Shown here in pieces: positions 10,347 to 22,567 of a DNA stretch of 64,000 nt; positions within the stretch are counted from its first letter, which is position 1, and every line of letters begins with the position of its first letter. Below the pieces are notes generated by a model. It was not told where the DNA came from, made no database searches, and was given only the letters and a program-made list of their open reading frames with translations. Both the position numbers and the translations under genes were made by a program. Source of the DNA: Capronia americana (lineage: Eukaryota > Ascomycota > Eurotiomycetes > Chaetothyriales > Herpotrichiellaceae); the NCBI GenBank assembly GCA_016110215.1, contig JADWQD010000011.1, positions 744,001-808,000 on the forward strand, in the 5' to 3' direction.

Positions 10347-11667
10347 ATGGATATGTTTCGGCCTCGGCGACCGGCGTCAGTGGCTGTTTGTGATCCAGCG
10401 GTGTAACTGCGTGGGTGGTGTTGAAGAAGAGATAGGCATCGAACTGTCTCGCCAGCTGGGCGGCGCTGTAGTGGCTCCACCGCTCCGTGTCCGGGCGGTA
10501 GATGACGCCGATGAAGCGCTCGAGCCTGGTCTCCTCGAGCTGGCGGCGAGTCTTGTCGTCGCAGTGCCTCTTGCGCATGTCGACCAGAAAACGGCTCAGG
10601 CCCGTGTCGTGGGCGACTCTCTCCCAGCTGTCGTCGCGCGACGGGTTGACACTCATGATTTCCATCTCGCCGCCCCAATCGTGCGCGGCGGCCACGGCGC
10701 CGTCGTGGGTGCCGCAGCCGACGATGGCCACGTTCGGGAGATGCTGTCGGCACAGCTGGCCCAGGTTGATCTCGCCGCGCCGCATGCCCATGTCCGTGTG
10801 TCGGGCGTCGCCCACGTGGCTGTTGTGTGCCCACACCACGACCTTGCTCTTCTTCTTGAACTCCGTCAGACGCTTCAGTGTGCCGAACATGTGCGTGTCG
10901 CGCAGATTCCAGGTGATCTCGTCGGCGTAGTACATCTTGCGGTAGTACTCTTCGGCGTCGACCACCAACTCGGCATTCTGTTCGGCGCTGTGGAACCGTT
11001 GGCCGTCGTGGATCTTGGCCGAATACTCGAGCCGTTTCTTCAGGAGCTCGATCAACATGCCCACGACGTCGGCCTCGCACGATTTGAACCCCGCCGATCG
11101 CGTCTGCAGGCCGTATTGCTGCTCTTTGCCCACCCACCGCCGGAGCCGGGCGTAGCGGATTTTCGCTTCTTCGGCCATCTCGGGATCGATGTCGCTGAGG
11201 TAGTTGATGACCGCTTCCATGGAGGCCCCCAACGAATATAGATCCAGGCCGTAGATGCCGGCTTTCTCGTCGTCTTTGCCCGCTAGCCCGTCGTTGTGCT
11301 CTCGCAACCAACGCACGAAATTCTGCACTTCGAGATTCCTCCACATCCAGGCCGGAAACCGCTTGAACGGGCTCTCCAGGGGTCCCGACATGCCGGGGTA
11401 TTTCGGCCAGTGCCGGACGTAGTGGTCAATGGCTTCGGCGTCCGGCCAGTCTGCTTCCAGCGCCACGACGGTGAATCCATGGTGGGATATAAGCCGCTTC
11501 GTGATCTCCGCCCGGGCGTGGTAGAATTCCGAAGTGCCATGACTTGCGTCTCCGATCAACACACACTGGTACTGGCCCAGCCAGTCGAAACACTCGGCAA
11601 ACGACGCACTATTGATGGGAGGCAAGGGCTTTGCAGCCTTGCGCAGGAGCTGACTGAGCGTCGACAT
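10336..11667 (-). CDS. Erythromycin esterase family protein
   Basis: A single exon encodes 443 aa from the ATG in TTACCATGTCG at 11667. The family (EreA/EreB-like) comprises metal-independent hydrolases with a general-base His. The conserved pieces are present: LIGDASHGTSEFYHAR (His43, Glu47), ALEADWPDA (Glu71), FPAWMWRNLEV and VVWAHNSHVGDARH. In bacteria some members open macrolide lactones; many homologues, including fungal ones, have unknown substrates. No intron and patchy fungal occurrence are compatible with old transfer from bacteria, but codon use looks like the neighbours. There is no signal peptide, so it is probably cytosolic. The stop lies in a 42-bp tandem array. Confidence 0.88.
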   Translation of the reverse strand: MSTLSQLLRKAAKPLPPINSASFAECFDWLGQYQCVLIGDASHGTSEFYHARAEITKRLISHHGFTVVALEADWPDAEAIDHYVRHWPKYPGMSGPLESPFKRFPAWMWRNLEVQNFVRWLREHNDGLAGKDDEKAGIYGLDLYSLGASMEAVINYLSDIDPEMAEEAKIRYARLRRWVGKEQQYGLQTRSAGFKSCEADVVGMLIELLKKRLEYSAKIHDGQRFHSAEQNAELVVDAEEYYRKMYYADEITWNLRDTHMFGTLKRLTEFKKKSKVVVWAHNSHVGDARHTDMGMRRGEINLGQLCRQHLPNVAIVGCGTHDGAVAAAHDWGGEMEIMSVNPSRDDSWERVAHDTGLSRFLVDMRKRHCDDKTRRQLEETRLERFIGVIYRPDTERWSHYSAAQLARQFDAYLFFNTTHAVTPLDHKQPLTPVAEAETYPFGL

Positions 11668-12480
11668 GGTAAATGGTGCTGTCAGCTTGATATTACACAA
11701 GTATTAGGATTCCAAGTGGTGGCCCCGGAGGAAATAATATATTAGTGTGAGACGCGCAAGAGACGGCCATCATACGAGATTGCAACAACACACCAAGTCA
11801 TCATTGGCCAAATCGATGAGGATGCGTCTCGTGATATTTTGCGCCGTCGCTGGACAAGCCGATCTCGTGAGTATCGAATGATCCTACCCAATTAGATATG
11901 GCTGGACGCCCTTACTTGGCAAGGGGCGACGAATCCTCGGCGGGACGTCGATCCAGCATCCTGCTGCTGCTGCTGCTGCTCGGCGGGGCGAACCCGCCGT
12001 CTTCAAACACACACGAGGAGTGGATCCGACGTCAATATTACATGGCAATATTACCGCTTCCTCGGCGTTCGTATATGTTCGGAATTCAAGGGGGAATCCC
12101 AGATGATGTGAAGCAAGGCAGAAAGAAAAGTGGGCACAGCGATCAAACGTCTGTAATCGAGTTATATAGGGTAGTGCTAACGATGAAAGAGGACTTTACA
12201 TTCGGGTTCAGGTTCAGATCAAATTCAGATTTAGATTTCGCAAGGGGAGAAGACCCCTTTGCTTGCAAGTACGAGCGCAAGTACTCCTGTCTGTGCTGTC
12301 CTGTCTTGTACTGATGGGCACGCTTCACATCCCACCTCCTCCATCCAGGAGCACCCAGATACATACCATTGCATCTGCCGATGTACAGTATAAGAAAAAG
12401 ATCCTCTCGCGTCGTGGCAGGTAACAATCATAATCATAATAATACGCGACTCATACGACAGGGTTGGCCACTACCCGCTC
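11668..12480. other. Intergenic region with CTG microsatellite
   Basis: It contains a (CTG)n run at 11961-11980 and a TTCAGG/TTCAGA hexamer run near 12200-12235. A 138-codon plus-strand frame (11898-12314) consists largely of these repeats and is not supported as a gene. Confidence 0.45.
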
Positions 12481-15241
12481 TCACCCATTCGACATTGCCC
12501 CCAGGACCAGGTCCTTCTTCTTCCTCTGGGCCTCTTCGAACCGCCCCAGTTCTTTCTTGTGGTACTGCCGGAGCTCACCTAGCAAACCCTGGTGTTTCTC
12601 CCCCAGGCAGGCCATCACGTCGCCCGTGGTTTTGGTCTTGGTCTTGTTGCAACTGCACGGCCGTCCGCTCAATCGACACCGAGACTCGACGTCGGGGAAT
12701 TTCAGCGTGACTCGTCGTAGGTTCGCGAGCGGTTTGGGCTGTTTGGCGAAGAAGGATGCGGCCGCAGACGCGTCGCTGGAGAGTTGGCTCTGGCGAGTCG
12801 AAGGCCGGAAGCGCATGAGGTCCCAGGCGTCCAGCTCGTCGGCTTCGATAATGCGCGCCGAGAGGTCGACTTTGCCCTTGTCTCGCTCCAAGGCCGTGAT
12901 GTCGCATTGGTCGGGGTGGCTTTGGCAGCTGCAGCGCTCGTAGTTGGGCGTCGTCGTCTCGTCCAGTTGGATGACGATCACACTGAAGGGCGGGGCGCTG
13001 CTGCCGATCGCGGACCCGACTTGGTTGCTCGTCGATTTCAGGAGCAGCACCAGCATCGGCTCTGACGGTCGCTGGGACACGTACCCTCGGCCGGTCCCAT
13101 TGTCCGGGCCGGCGATCTTGCGCGACGTCGCACTGGTGGCCCGTGAGGCTCTTGAAGGAGACGAAAATACCGACAACGACACCGAGGTCGTGGTTTGGAT
13201 GGACGCCATCGAATCGACTCGATTGATGGCCTGGGGAGGAGCGGCAAGGGTTGAGAACGATTGCAAAAGGCCTGATCCCCGGACTGTACCATTGGACGAA
13301 GCACTCCCGTTGTGCCAGTCCTGCCGGTGCCCTATGTTGAAGTGGCCCAGTCGGCTGATCAGTGGGTCAGCGTTCGGAGGCGTCGGCCGAAAACTGAGGT
13401 GACTTCCCCCGGGATAAGGCAACATCGGCGAGGATAGCGGTGAGGTCGTTGACGTCCTTCGTGAAGCGCGGTCGGAATCGCTGTCAGATCCTGGCCCAGT
13501 GGTGGCTCGTCCCTCAAGTTCCTTCGCGATCCACAGTTGAACATGAGCGGTATTCACTCGAAGCGTTTTGCCGTCTGACATGATGAGCTTTAGCATCACG
13601 CTTGGCCTGCCGTACTTTTAGCACCAGACTCTATGTCGGTATTTGCGAATCAACTCACTGTGAATAGTCTTGATAGACCTTATACCCGGTCAGAGCCCGC
13701 TGAAAGCGCAACAGCTCGTCCACCTGTTTGAAGGCCAGCTCTGCCATGACTGTTTCTGTTCTCAAGATGACGCTGAGAGGTCCTTGGTCAAATGAGACGG
13801 CATACAAGGGTATCAGTCCGGCGTTCTCGAGGTTGAAGTCCAACGTGCGACCTAGGGGGCCAGGGGGGTCAGTTGCAGAGAACAGACGACGGGCGAGAAA
13901 AGCGGCATACTTTCTGTCCTCTCCTCTTCACCCTCGTGGTCCACGGCGGAGATCACAGCGCTCATTTTGCCACCCACGCCGCGAAGAAGACGGAAATGGT
14001 GGACGAGCGTCGGCCTGGGAGACTCCATCGTTCTATCCACCGACGTGTCAGTAAGAGCGCATCCGACATACAATATTGCCCCTTACACGTTGATAAGCTC
14101 GTCCATCATAGCCGCAGGGAGCTGTACGATGCGAGGAAGAATGGGCTCTGGCGTTGTTGATGGCCAGATGGAGAAGTCGAGGTTGTTCAGCGACCGCACA
14201 TCCGGGGGAAGGACCTGTTCGGGACTCCTGGGGTTGAATCTCCAGCACTCCCGCGACAATTCCTGCAGAAGAGAGTCAGCAGGCGTCCTCAATCGCGGAA
14301 GGTCCCACTTACGGCCTTCAAGCCCTTGACATACGAAGGCCAATGAGACTCGCCATCTGCTGCATGGAGATCCGGATGTTCGTCAATTTGGGCCATGAGC
14401 CAAACGCATTTCAAGAGACTGACGTATTCCTTGAGCGGGGCGATTTGAGCTTCAAACGTCGCCTCTGGTAGGAAGTTGATGGTAGATTGTCTCAGATGCA
14501 TAAGGAATGCTTCGGTCAGGTCGGATAACGGTCGACTCGCGGTGCTTCGTTGATTACCGGCGCCCTGTTCGGCGGCCCTTTGGAATCCTGCAGCAATCGC
14601 GGGAGGGCAGTCGAGCGTATGGGAGAGTTGTTGCTCCTGCTGTCGGACCGCTTGAGGGACGTTTGAAGTCAGGAGGCCGTAGACCTGTTGCACTTGGCCA
14701 TGGAGGGCGTCAAGCCGGGAGATGATTTGACTCAACAGGTCAATCTCCAGGGGCTTGATGATGATGAGGATCTTGGAGTTGTGGTGCAGAATTCGTTCCT
14801 GGAGAGCAGCAGCCTGGGGTTGGATCAGGACGTTCCATTCGATGTTGCGCAATGGGCCGACTCCCTGTCCATACTGGCGGTTGGACAGGAGCAGCCGTCG
14901 GCATTCGTAGATGGTGCGTTGATAGTCTCCGATGATCTCGTTCAAGGACGCGAAATTCCATTGTGGTGCTGCCTGGGCGCCGATACCACTGCGCAACTGG
15001 CGGTAGGCGCTGTCTATCATGCGAATCAGGCCCTCGAGGCTCTCGGCGAGTCCTCGCACAGCCTGACCGAACCGCGCATATTGTGTCGCTGAAGCGCAGT
15101 CAGCGGCGAGTCGCGAGATCGATGTGTTGTGCCATGGCCGTACTCACCAGCGTTCAGATCGTCCGACCATCCAAAGTGGTAGAGTTCCCAAGCAGCCTTA
15201 CTGACCTGAATGATGTCGCCCAACTGAAGAAAGCCTGCCAT
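12481..15241 (-). CDS. Conserved-type fungal protein of unknown function (N-terminal DIIQVSK module)
   Basis: Six exons (15241-15148, 15088-14313, 14262-14087, 14032-13911, 13851-13659, 13606-12481) give 828 aa; the introns are 59, 50, 54, 59 and 52 nt, all in phase. The N-terminus (MAGFLQLGDIIQVSKAAW, then LYHFGWSDDLNAATQYARFG) is the short helical opening seen on many fungal proteins that carry a NACHT/STAND-type or unknown C-terminus. A helical region with a coiled-coil-like stretch (LIQPQAAALQERILHHNSKI) follows. A mid domain around VHHFRLLRGVGGKMSAVIS leads through FNLENAGLIPLYAVSFDQG to LKLIMSDGKTLRVNTAHVQLWIAKE. The serine-rich C-terminal third contains a Cys-bearing stretch (YERCSCQSHPDQCDI). 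No nucleotide-binding motif was seen. The role is unknown. Confidence 0.8.
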
Positions 15242-15882
15242 CCCCCCTGCCGACGTAACGCGAGAGTTGGGGCCGCTCACGCAGAGCTCAGAGCCGGCAT
15301 CGACTCGAGAGACTGAGGATGGATTCCACCAACTGCCCGGCACATGGCGAGGTTGACAATCTAGTTATCTTGTTTTGCAACGTGGGAGGCTCGTGATAAG
15401 GCTCGTGTGGATCGGAGGTCGCTTGGGAGGGGTTCGCTTGGAGGTTCGCTTCGGGGGCGTCGCGTGGTGTCACTTGGCGCACTTGGATTCTACAAGGCGC
15501 ACGGCGTTGACCCCACCGGTCCAAGTGACTGGGAGAAGACCCAAGGGTGTCGGGCGGTGGCGGAGTCGCGACACAAGAAACAAGCACCGCGCTGGCCAGC
15601 AACGCCCATGTCCTGTTCTGCGGCTAACCGGCACCAGGGCCAGTCACAGCCTGCTGTCACTGCAAGGCAAACACATTCTGCCGTTCTGGAAAAGGCTCGC
15701 CTTGTTGTCTCGACACCAGGCGCCTTAGCCAGCGTGCCGGGCCCATTTCGAGTCAGCCTCACGACGTGCCAGAGGGGACGCCATCTGGGTGTCACCAAGC
15801 CTCAAATAATGGCCGCGTCCACTTCGCTCAGCCTTTGGAAAAAGGCTGTCGCGTCCTTCCCTCCGGAGTCAAGTCCATCACC
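15242..15882. promoter_or_regulatory. Divergent intergenic region (unknown protein / permease)
   Basis: 641 bp separate two divergent starts. Frames in it are GC-rich and overlap on both strands without a recognisable domain. It presumably holds both promoters and leaders. Confidence 0.45.
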
Positions 15883-18157
15883 ATGGATGGCCCTCTACCG
15901 CGACGTCCCTCTCAACAGAGCGGCTACACCGACAATGAGAGTCTGTTCTCTGAGAGCGAGGATCCGAACAGGATCGTGACGCGATCGCCGGAGAATCGCT
16001 TCAAGCTCGGCTATCTCGCAGTCATGGGTCTGGTGATTAACCGGATGATTGGTAAACTTAGCCCCTTTCAACGCGTGATGGAGACAGCGGACTGACGACC
16101 TTGGGCAAGGCACCGGTATCTTCATGACGCCGGCCAGAGTCGTGCAGGGCACCGGGAGCACAGGGGCGACGCTGATGTTCTGGTTCGCCGGCGTGATATA
16201 TGCGTTCTCCGGAGTGCATGTGTACATCGAATATGGCCTCAACGTCCCGCGACGAACGATAGGGACCACTGAGCGAGGGGTGCCCAGGTCTGGCGGCGAC
16301 CTGAACTACGTACGATATCTTCCCGTCTGTCCCCGGGAGGCCCCCAGGAACTGACCGTTCGCAGTTGAAATATGTCTACCAAAAGCCGGCGTATCGACCA
16401 GACACTCTCCTGTTCATCGCATCCCTGTTCGGCATCTCGTTCATCATCCTGGGCAACATGGCTGGAAATGCCATCAGCTTCGGCATGCGCATCCTGGAGG
16501 CGTCCAATGCCGAAGTCACGAATGGTGCCGTTCGAGGCATTGCGCTTGCCGCCTCCGTGGTCGCCTGCTTCATCCACACATTCTCGCGAAAGGGAGGTAT
16601 CCTGCTCAGCAGTCTCTTTGCCGTCATCAAGATCTGCATGATGCTCTTCATCATCGTGACGGCCATCTGCTACGGTACGGGCACGTTCCCCGACCTCCCC
16701 AATAGCACCATCGATCGAGATGAGACCCTGTCACAGAACCTCTCCCCGTCTCACGCGTTCAGCGAGTCATCGTCAAGTGCCAATGGATATGCTCAAGCTT
16801 TCCTCGCCATCATCTTTGCCTTTGGGGGGTTCGAACAGCCCAACTACGTGCTCGGCGAGATCAGTCGCCCTCATCGGACGTACCCAATCGCCATGGCCGC
16901 GTCCGTGAGTATAGTGTGTGTGCTCTACATGGCCGTCAACGTCAGTTACGTGAGTATTCCGATCGCTGATACTGTCATTCAAAGAAACATACTGACTTCT
17001 TTTCTCCTTGTTCCCCGTAGATGGTGGTTGTCCCGAAGCAGATCCAGATCGAGGGCGCAAGCGTTGCCGAATCATTCTTCAGACTGACCTACGGCGCCCT
17101 CTCACGGGATGACAACACCGGTGCTCGGATCTTCAGCGCATTCCTCGCCATTTCCAGCTTGGGCAACATCATCGTCATGACGTACACCGCCGCGCGCGTC
17201 AAGCAGGAGATCGCCAAGGAAGGCCTCCTGCCATGGCCCAAGTTCTTCGGCCAGAACAAGGACCTCTCATTTGGACGCCTGCTCCGGTGGGCACAACGCA
17301 CCCGCATGATCAACCGGCCGTTCGGGAGCATTCTGCGTCTCCGCTGGCTCGCACCCGAGCTTCACTCGGAACGGACGCCCGTGGGTGCTCTGGTGCTCCA
17401 TCTGGTCACTTGCACCATTCTCTTGTTCGCGACCTACGGCCAAACCCCGCAAAACGCATACCTGCTCTTGACGGGGATCGCGGCCTACGTCGTAAACGCT
17501 TGCTTCGGAAGTCTCCTCGCAGCCGGCATTCTGTACCTCCGGTTCAGCAAGGCTCGAGACTGGCGTCACAAGTCGACCAACATCCACCCGTGGCTCAGCG
17601 TCGCCGCCGCCACCATCTATCTGATCGGGAATCTCTTCCCCGTCATCACGTCCTGGGTCAAACCCGAGAAGTCGCTCTCCCTATCGGTGGACACCGGTTC
17701 GAACACCATCCTCTCCACCGACCGCGGAACATCCAATCTCCTCTCCTGGTTCCTCGTGCCAACTGTCGGTTGGGCGGTCCTCGGCTTCGCCGCGCTGTGG
17801 TGGCTCGGCGCGGGCTTTGTGGTCCGCCGCATCGAACGCCACACCCACACGGAATTCACGATCCAGAGGGAATTCGACTTTGACGAAGACCCGCCTGGCA
17901 GTGGAGCCTACGTGCAGGTGCATGAGACCGTCTATCTGAGCTGGAAGGCCCGGGAAATTCTCAGAGACATGACCATGCACGGTGACGCGGGCGTGACGGG
18001 GATGATGACGACCGACCCGTTTGCTGGCTATTCCGGTATGGCCGGGGGAGGGTTTGTAAACGGGGCAGGCGGCGGCATGAACGGCATGAATGGCGTGAAG
18101 GGTATGAATGTGAATGCCAACGCTAGTGCCAACGACTATTATGGACGATGCCCGTGA
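15883..18157 (+). CDS. Amino-acid permease of the APC/LAT family (Mup1 methionine-permease type)
   Basis: Four exons (15883-16051, 16110-16309, 16365-16949, 17021-18157; introns 58, 55 and 71 nt) give 696 aa. After an about 40-residue hydrophilic N-terminus, the first splice restores the diagnostic helix-1 motif NRMIGTGIFMTP. GATLMFWFAGVIYAFSGVHVYIEYG follows in pieces typical of fungal L-type transporters. About twelve membrane segments can be traced, including IIFAFGGFEQPNYVLGEI (helix 6 region) and AFLAISSLGNIIVMTYTAAR. The closest known type is the high-affinity methionine permease Mup1, but substrate assignment is inference. The C-terminal tail is long and ends in Gly/Met/Asn-rich repeats (GGGMNGMNGVKGMNVNANA). 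It should be a plasma-membrane amino-acid importer. Confidence 0.88.
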
Positions 18158-18835
18158 AGTCTGAGACTGGAAAGGAAGGAGCCTAGACGACAGCCTACAG
18201 ATGAGGGTGGTCTGTTCGTATTCATTCGCTGACCGACCGACCCACCTACCGGCCGGCCATCCCTGATGCTCATGCTTGATGCCTGATGCTTGATACGTAC
18301 CTGTACCTCTACACCACAAGGTAAACATCACACGAAGAATGGACTATGCAATGTACTGTACCAACCAGATTCAAGTTTCGTCATCTCCACGCCTCACGTC
18401 AGTGATTGCATACGTATTGCATATTAGATACCCTGTGCTGGGCTGCACTGGACTCCGCTTCTCCGTCCCGTCCACCGCATGACGATTCGCTCCCCGTGGA
18501 TCGATCGGTCCGGAGGCCGGGAATGCTCGCCGCTCACCTGAAGGAAGGGGGGGAGGAATGTCCTCCAAGATCAAGAGGGACGGTACCTCATACTCGTACT
18601 CGTACACTATATGTAGGTAGATGGAAAAGGGCTTCAACTCTCTCTCAGAGTCAGAATAGAATGGGCCATTACGATGTGGGTTCGCGCATCCAACATGAAC
18701 TCGGCCCACCCACCCAGAAGTTCGCAAACCCCGGTCGGTGCCTCTGCGTTTGTCCCTCATCTGAGAATCGAAAGTCATCCTGTCATTCCGTACACGTACG
18801 CAGCATTGAAACATCATGGCATTCCTGGTGCCTGC
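18158..18835. other. Convergent intergenic region, no gene seen
   Basis: 3' flanks of the permease and SMC3. It includes short CTCGTA and TGATGC repeats (18260-18290, 18585-18605). Frames on both strands are unconvincing. Confidence 0.45.
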
Positions 18836-21800
18836 TCATTGGGTCTGGCTCTCAATGAAATCCAGCGCATTCTCCTTCGTCTCCTGCCTTATGCTGCTGA
18901 CGTTATTCCCGAACCGCACGCCAAAGCACATGTCCGCAACCCTGAGCATTTCCGGTCGGAAAGTCGTACAGATGAACTGACCTCCCGTCGGTCGTCCTTC
19001 TCCATCCTCGGGTTCATCCTCCGCCCGGTTGGCGAGGTGCAAGAGGTGATCAGCCACAGCTGTTCGATACTGCGCGTCGAGATTGGCATCAATCTCATCA
19101 AATATGTAGAACGGTGCCGGGTCCGTAGCCTGGATGGCGAAGATGAGGGCAAGACTGCAAAGACCTGGAGTTGTGTTAGCGGACACGACAAAGCCTCGAC
19201 AATTAATAGACAGAACTGACTCTTTTGTCCACCACTGAGCTGTTGGATTCGCTGCTGATCGTCATGCTGGCTGTTGAAGCTGACACTGATCCCGACCCCG
19301 GTGTAATTTTCGACGCCGCGCTTGTTCACCGGTTCGGCGTCGGACTCTTCGTCGTCTTCCCGCGCATGCCCCTTGTCGGTCTTCCTCTGGATGACCAAAC
19401 GCCCTCGACCGGCCGGCACCAGTTTCTGGAAGACCTCTGCAAACGCTTTGCTGACTTGCTTGAAGGTCCGTTCAATGGCTTCATCCTTCCTCTGGTCGAG
19501 TACCTTGATCAGATTGTCGATCGACTGCTTCGCCGCCTCGAGCTCCTCTCTTCGGCTTTCCAGTTCTTCGCGCTGCTTCATGGACTTTCGGTAGTGTTCA
19601 AAAGCATGCTTGTTGACCTGGCTGTACTTCTTCAGCGACTCTTTCGCCTTCTGCAGCTTCTTCACGATCGCCTCCGAGTTGGTTGTCTGGTATTTCTTTC
19701 GCAAATCCTCGGTGATGGCGCCCAATTCTCTGATGTTCTCAGCACACTCCTGCTTCGATGCGAGAAGAGCAGCCTTCTTCTGGACCGACTTTTCCAGACG
19801 CCGCTGGTGTCGCTCAATGGTCCTGATAAGGTCCTCTTGTTGTCGTCTTGTCTCCGCTGCTTGGTTCTCAAGCTGAGCAATCTGGGCTGCCGACGTTTCC
19901 AGCCGATCTTCAAGTTCGTCCAGGTCTTCTTGAACCGAATCCAGCTCTTTGGTCAGACGGACCAGTTCAGCCCTCTTGGAGCGCAGGCTGCCAGATTCCT
20001 CACCGTCTGCGTCTAGGTCGTCGCCTTCGAGAGCTGCAAGCTGGGGTCTCAGGCTCGAGTTGAGCCGGACCTCTAAATCCGCCTTCCTGGTCTCGATTTC
20101 TGCTCTCGACGCAGACACATCATTGTACTCGCGCCTCAGCTGCTGAATGTCCGTAGTAAGCCTCTCAAGCTGCTGCTCTTCGGCTGTCGACAGTGCTTTC
20201 TTAAAGTCTGTGTTCAGCTCAGCTTGATCAGCATTCTGCTTGTCGGTCACAATCTTGACCTGGGCTGCAATGGCTGCTTCCTGCTTCCGTTTGGCCTCAA
20301 GGTCATCTCTCTTCCGCTGTAGCATCTCGATTTTGGTGCGGATCTCCTGCCTCAGCAGTCTCTGATTTGATTGTGATTTGTTCTTTTGTTGCTCGAGCAC
20401 TTGAGCTTCGCCCATCGCCATTGTGATAGTCTGGTCGATCTTCTCTACCTTTCGCTTGTTCTCGTTGCTCTCCCTCCTAACTGCCTCGAATTTCTCGCGA
20501 GCAGCCATGACCGCTTTCGTTGCCTTGAGCCTTGAAGACCGGATGTCGTGATAGCCACCAGTCAGGGCTCCCTTCTTATCGGATCTATCGCCTTCGGGCG
20601 TCACGGCTGTCAGGCCATGCGTCCTTGCGTATTGGGCCGCAATGCTTAGGTTCTGAGCGATGATGGCCTTGCCGAAGACCTGTTGGATGGCCCTTTCGTA
20701 CATCTTGTCGTAATTGATGAGCGACATAAGTGGTCTCGCATCTTGCGCATTGGGGATATTTGCTGTCTTCGGCTTCAGTCGATTGAGCGGCATGAAAGTG
20801 ATACGACCGGCTCTCTCGGAGTTCAGGATTCCCATCACTCTCGTAGCCGTGTCATCATTGTCAACGACGTAGTGGAAGAGGGAGTTGCCAGCCGTGACCT
20901 CGACAGCTGTGTGATATTGAGGGACGTCGATCAGCTCGGCAAGAGTACCGTAGCACCCATCAAGCTTGTATTGCTCCTTGATTCGCCGTACGGCATCCAG
21001 GCCACGACTGGTATTGCCGTCCATCATGTGCGACAGACTTCGCTCGGCTTTTCGTAGATCATCCTGGGCACTAGCATATTCCGAATCGAGTTGCGCTTCT
21101 CTGCGCCACAGCATCTTTCGCTCGTCCATGAGTGCCTCTTTCTTCTCGTGGGCTGCTTGAATTTCTTGGTCGATGGTATCGTCCTGACTGCCGATGCGTT
21201 GCTGAAGGCTTTCGATCTCCTTCTCAAGAGCGGCAATAGCTTTCTGATCTTCGGCGATGCCTTCGACGGTCTGCATGCGGGTGGCCTTGAAACGTGATAG
21301 TGACTCGAAGGTATCATTGATTTGTGCTTGCAGCCAGGCATCCCGAGCCTTCTTCGTCTTGAACCGCTCGCTTCTTCCTTGCTTGTCATACAGCCGCTGC
21401 TGCGTCGCGACAGCTTCCTCTAGGCGTGTTTTCACCGCTTGTTCTTTTGTGCGCTCGGCGTTAAATTGTGGTATGATGGTACGGAGCTCGTCCTCAATCT
21501 CCGCTATCTGAGCTCGCACTTGCTGTAGTTCTTTGTCACGGGTCTCCTTGGTCCGCTGCGCGGCCGCTTGTCCATGGACCAGATTCTTCTCCTCCAATTC
21601 GACTTGAGCTCGTGCTTTGGCCTTTTCGCGCTTTTCTTCCTCGAGTTGTCGCTTTTGAAGGCGCGCCGTCTGAACCTGCTGGTTGAGTTGTTGAATTTGG
21701 CGGGTTATGTTGGCCAACTCGTCCTCTCCTCGGGCGAGACGGTCGCGATTCTCGTCGGCGTCATCGATGCCCCCGACGCGCTTTTCGTCCAGTTCCGCCA

Positions 21801-22567
21801 GGGCTTTGTTGATCTCATCTTGCTCTCGATGGAAGAGCGTGTATTCCAGAGCGCGCTTTTGGCGGTCGGCATCTTGGAACTCTCGTAGCTCCTTCTGCTC
21901 ATCTTCGAGTTCCTCTAGACGTTCATTGATCTGGTCGAAGGTCTGGTCAATGGCGGCCATTTTGTTGTTAGTGTCGACCATGATCTTCTGGGACTCTTCC
22001 TTCTTTGCGACAAACTGTTGTGTGCCAGCGACGCTCTTCAGGACGTCCAGGCGCTCCGAATCCTTCATATTGGTCAACCGGGTGATGCGACCCTGGGGCA
22101 CGATGTAATAGGGATTTGCGCGCGAAAACCCTGCATTTTCCAGCAGCTGCATCACATCTTGCTTGGTCGCGTTCTTGCGATCTAGAGAGTATTCGTCTTT
22201 CTTGAGGCCAATGGTCCGCCGCAGGATCAACTCGTCGTTGCCCGTTGGAAACCGGCCATCTGAGTTGTCGAAAATGATCTCGACATAGGCCGACATGACC
22301 GCGGAGCCGGAGCCCTCGTGGATGAGAGCCTGACGCTCTTCACGACCCATCTGGGAGTAGGCATCGCTGAGGACGAAGCGGATCGCGGCGAAGAAGTTGC
22401 TCTTGCCTGAGCCATTGCGCCCGACGATGACATTGAGTTTGGGCGAGAACGGATTGACAACTGTTTGATTCTTGTAACTGTGTTGCAGGTTAGACCTGCT
22501 CTCATTCGTTGCCTCGCGCTGAGACACACCTTTTGAAGCCTTGGATCGTAATCTGTTTGATATGCAT
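18836..22567 (-). CDS. smc3: Cohesin subunit SMC3
   Basis: Three exons (22567-22530, 22477-19221, 19164-18836; introns 52 and 56 nt) give 1207 aa, normal for SMC3. It is the SMC ATPase that pairs with SMC1 to form the cohesin ring on chromosomes. Exon 1 encodes MHIKQITIQGFK. Walker A is GRNGSGKSN (32-40), followed by QGRITRLTNMKDSERL. Two long coiled coils flank a hinge with GCYGTLAELIDVPQYHTAVE and GRITFMPLNRL. The ABC signature LSGGQKS lies across the last splice, which uses a GTCAGT donor (19220). Walker B is FYIFDEIDANLD, and the C-terminus has CTTFRPEML. The acetylatable Lys pair region of SMC3 is consistent with SLDRKNATKQD. All catalytic motifs are intact. Confidence 0.96.

Noticed and set aside
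10253..11344. 363-codon minus-strand frame over the erythromycin-esterase gene
   Set aside because: Arg-rich shadow frame; its C-terminal VYY repeats arise from the 42-bp array.
11898..12314. 138-codon plus frame with a poly-Leu run
   Set aside because: Consists mainly of CTG and TTCAGA repeats and has no domain; poly-Leu from a CTG microsatellite is not evidence of a signal peptide.
17233..17883. 216-codon plus frame in the permease
   Set aside because: Alternate frame of exon 4 of the permease, Arg/His/Pro rich.
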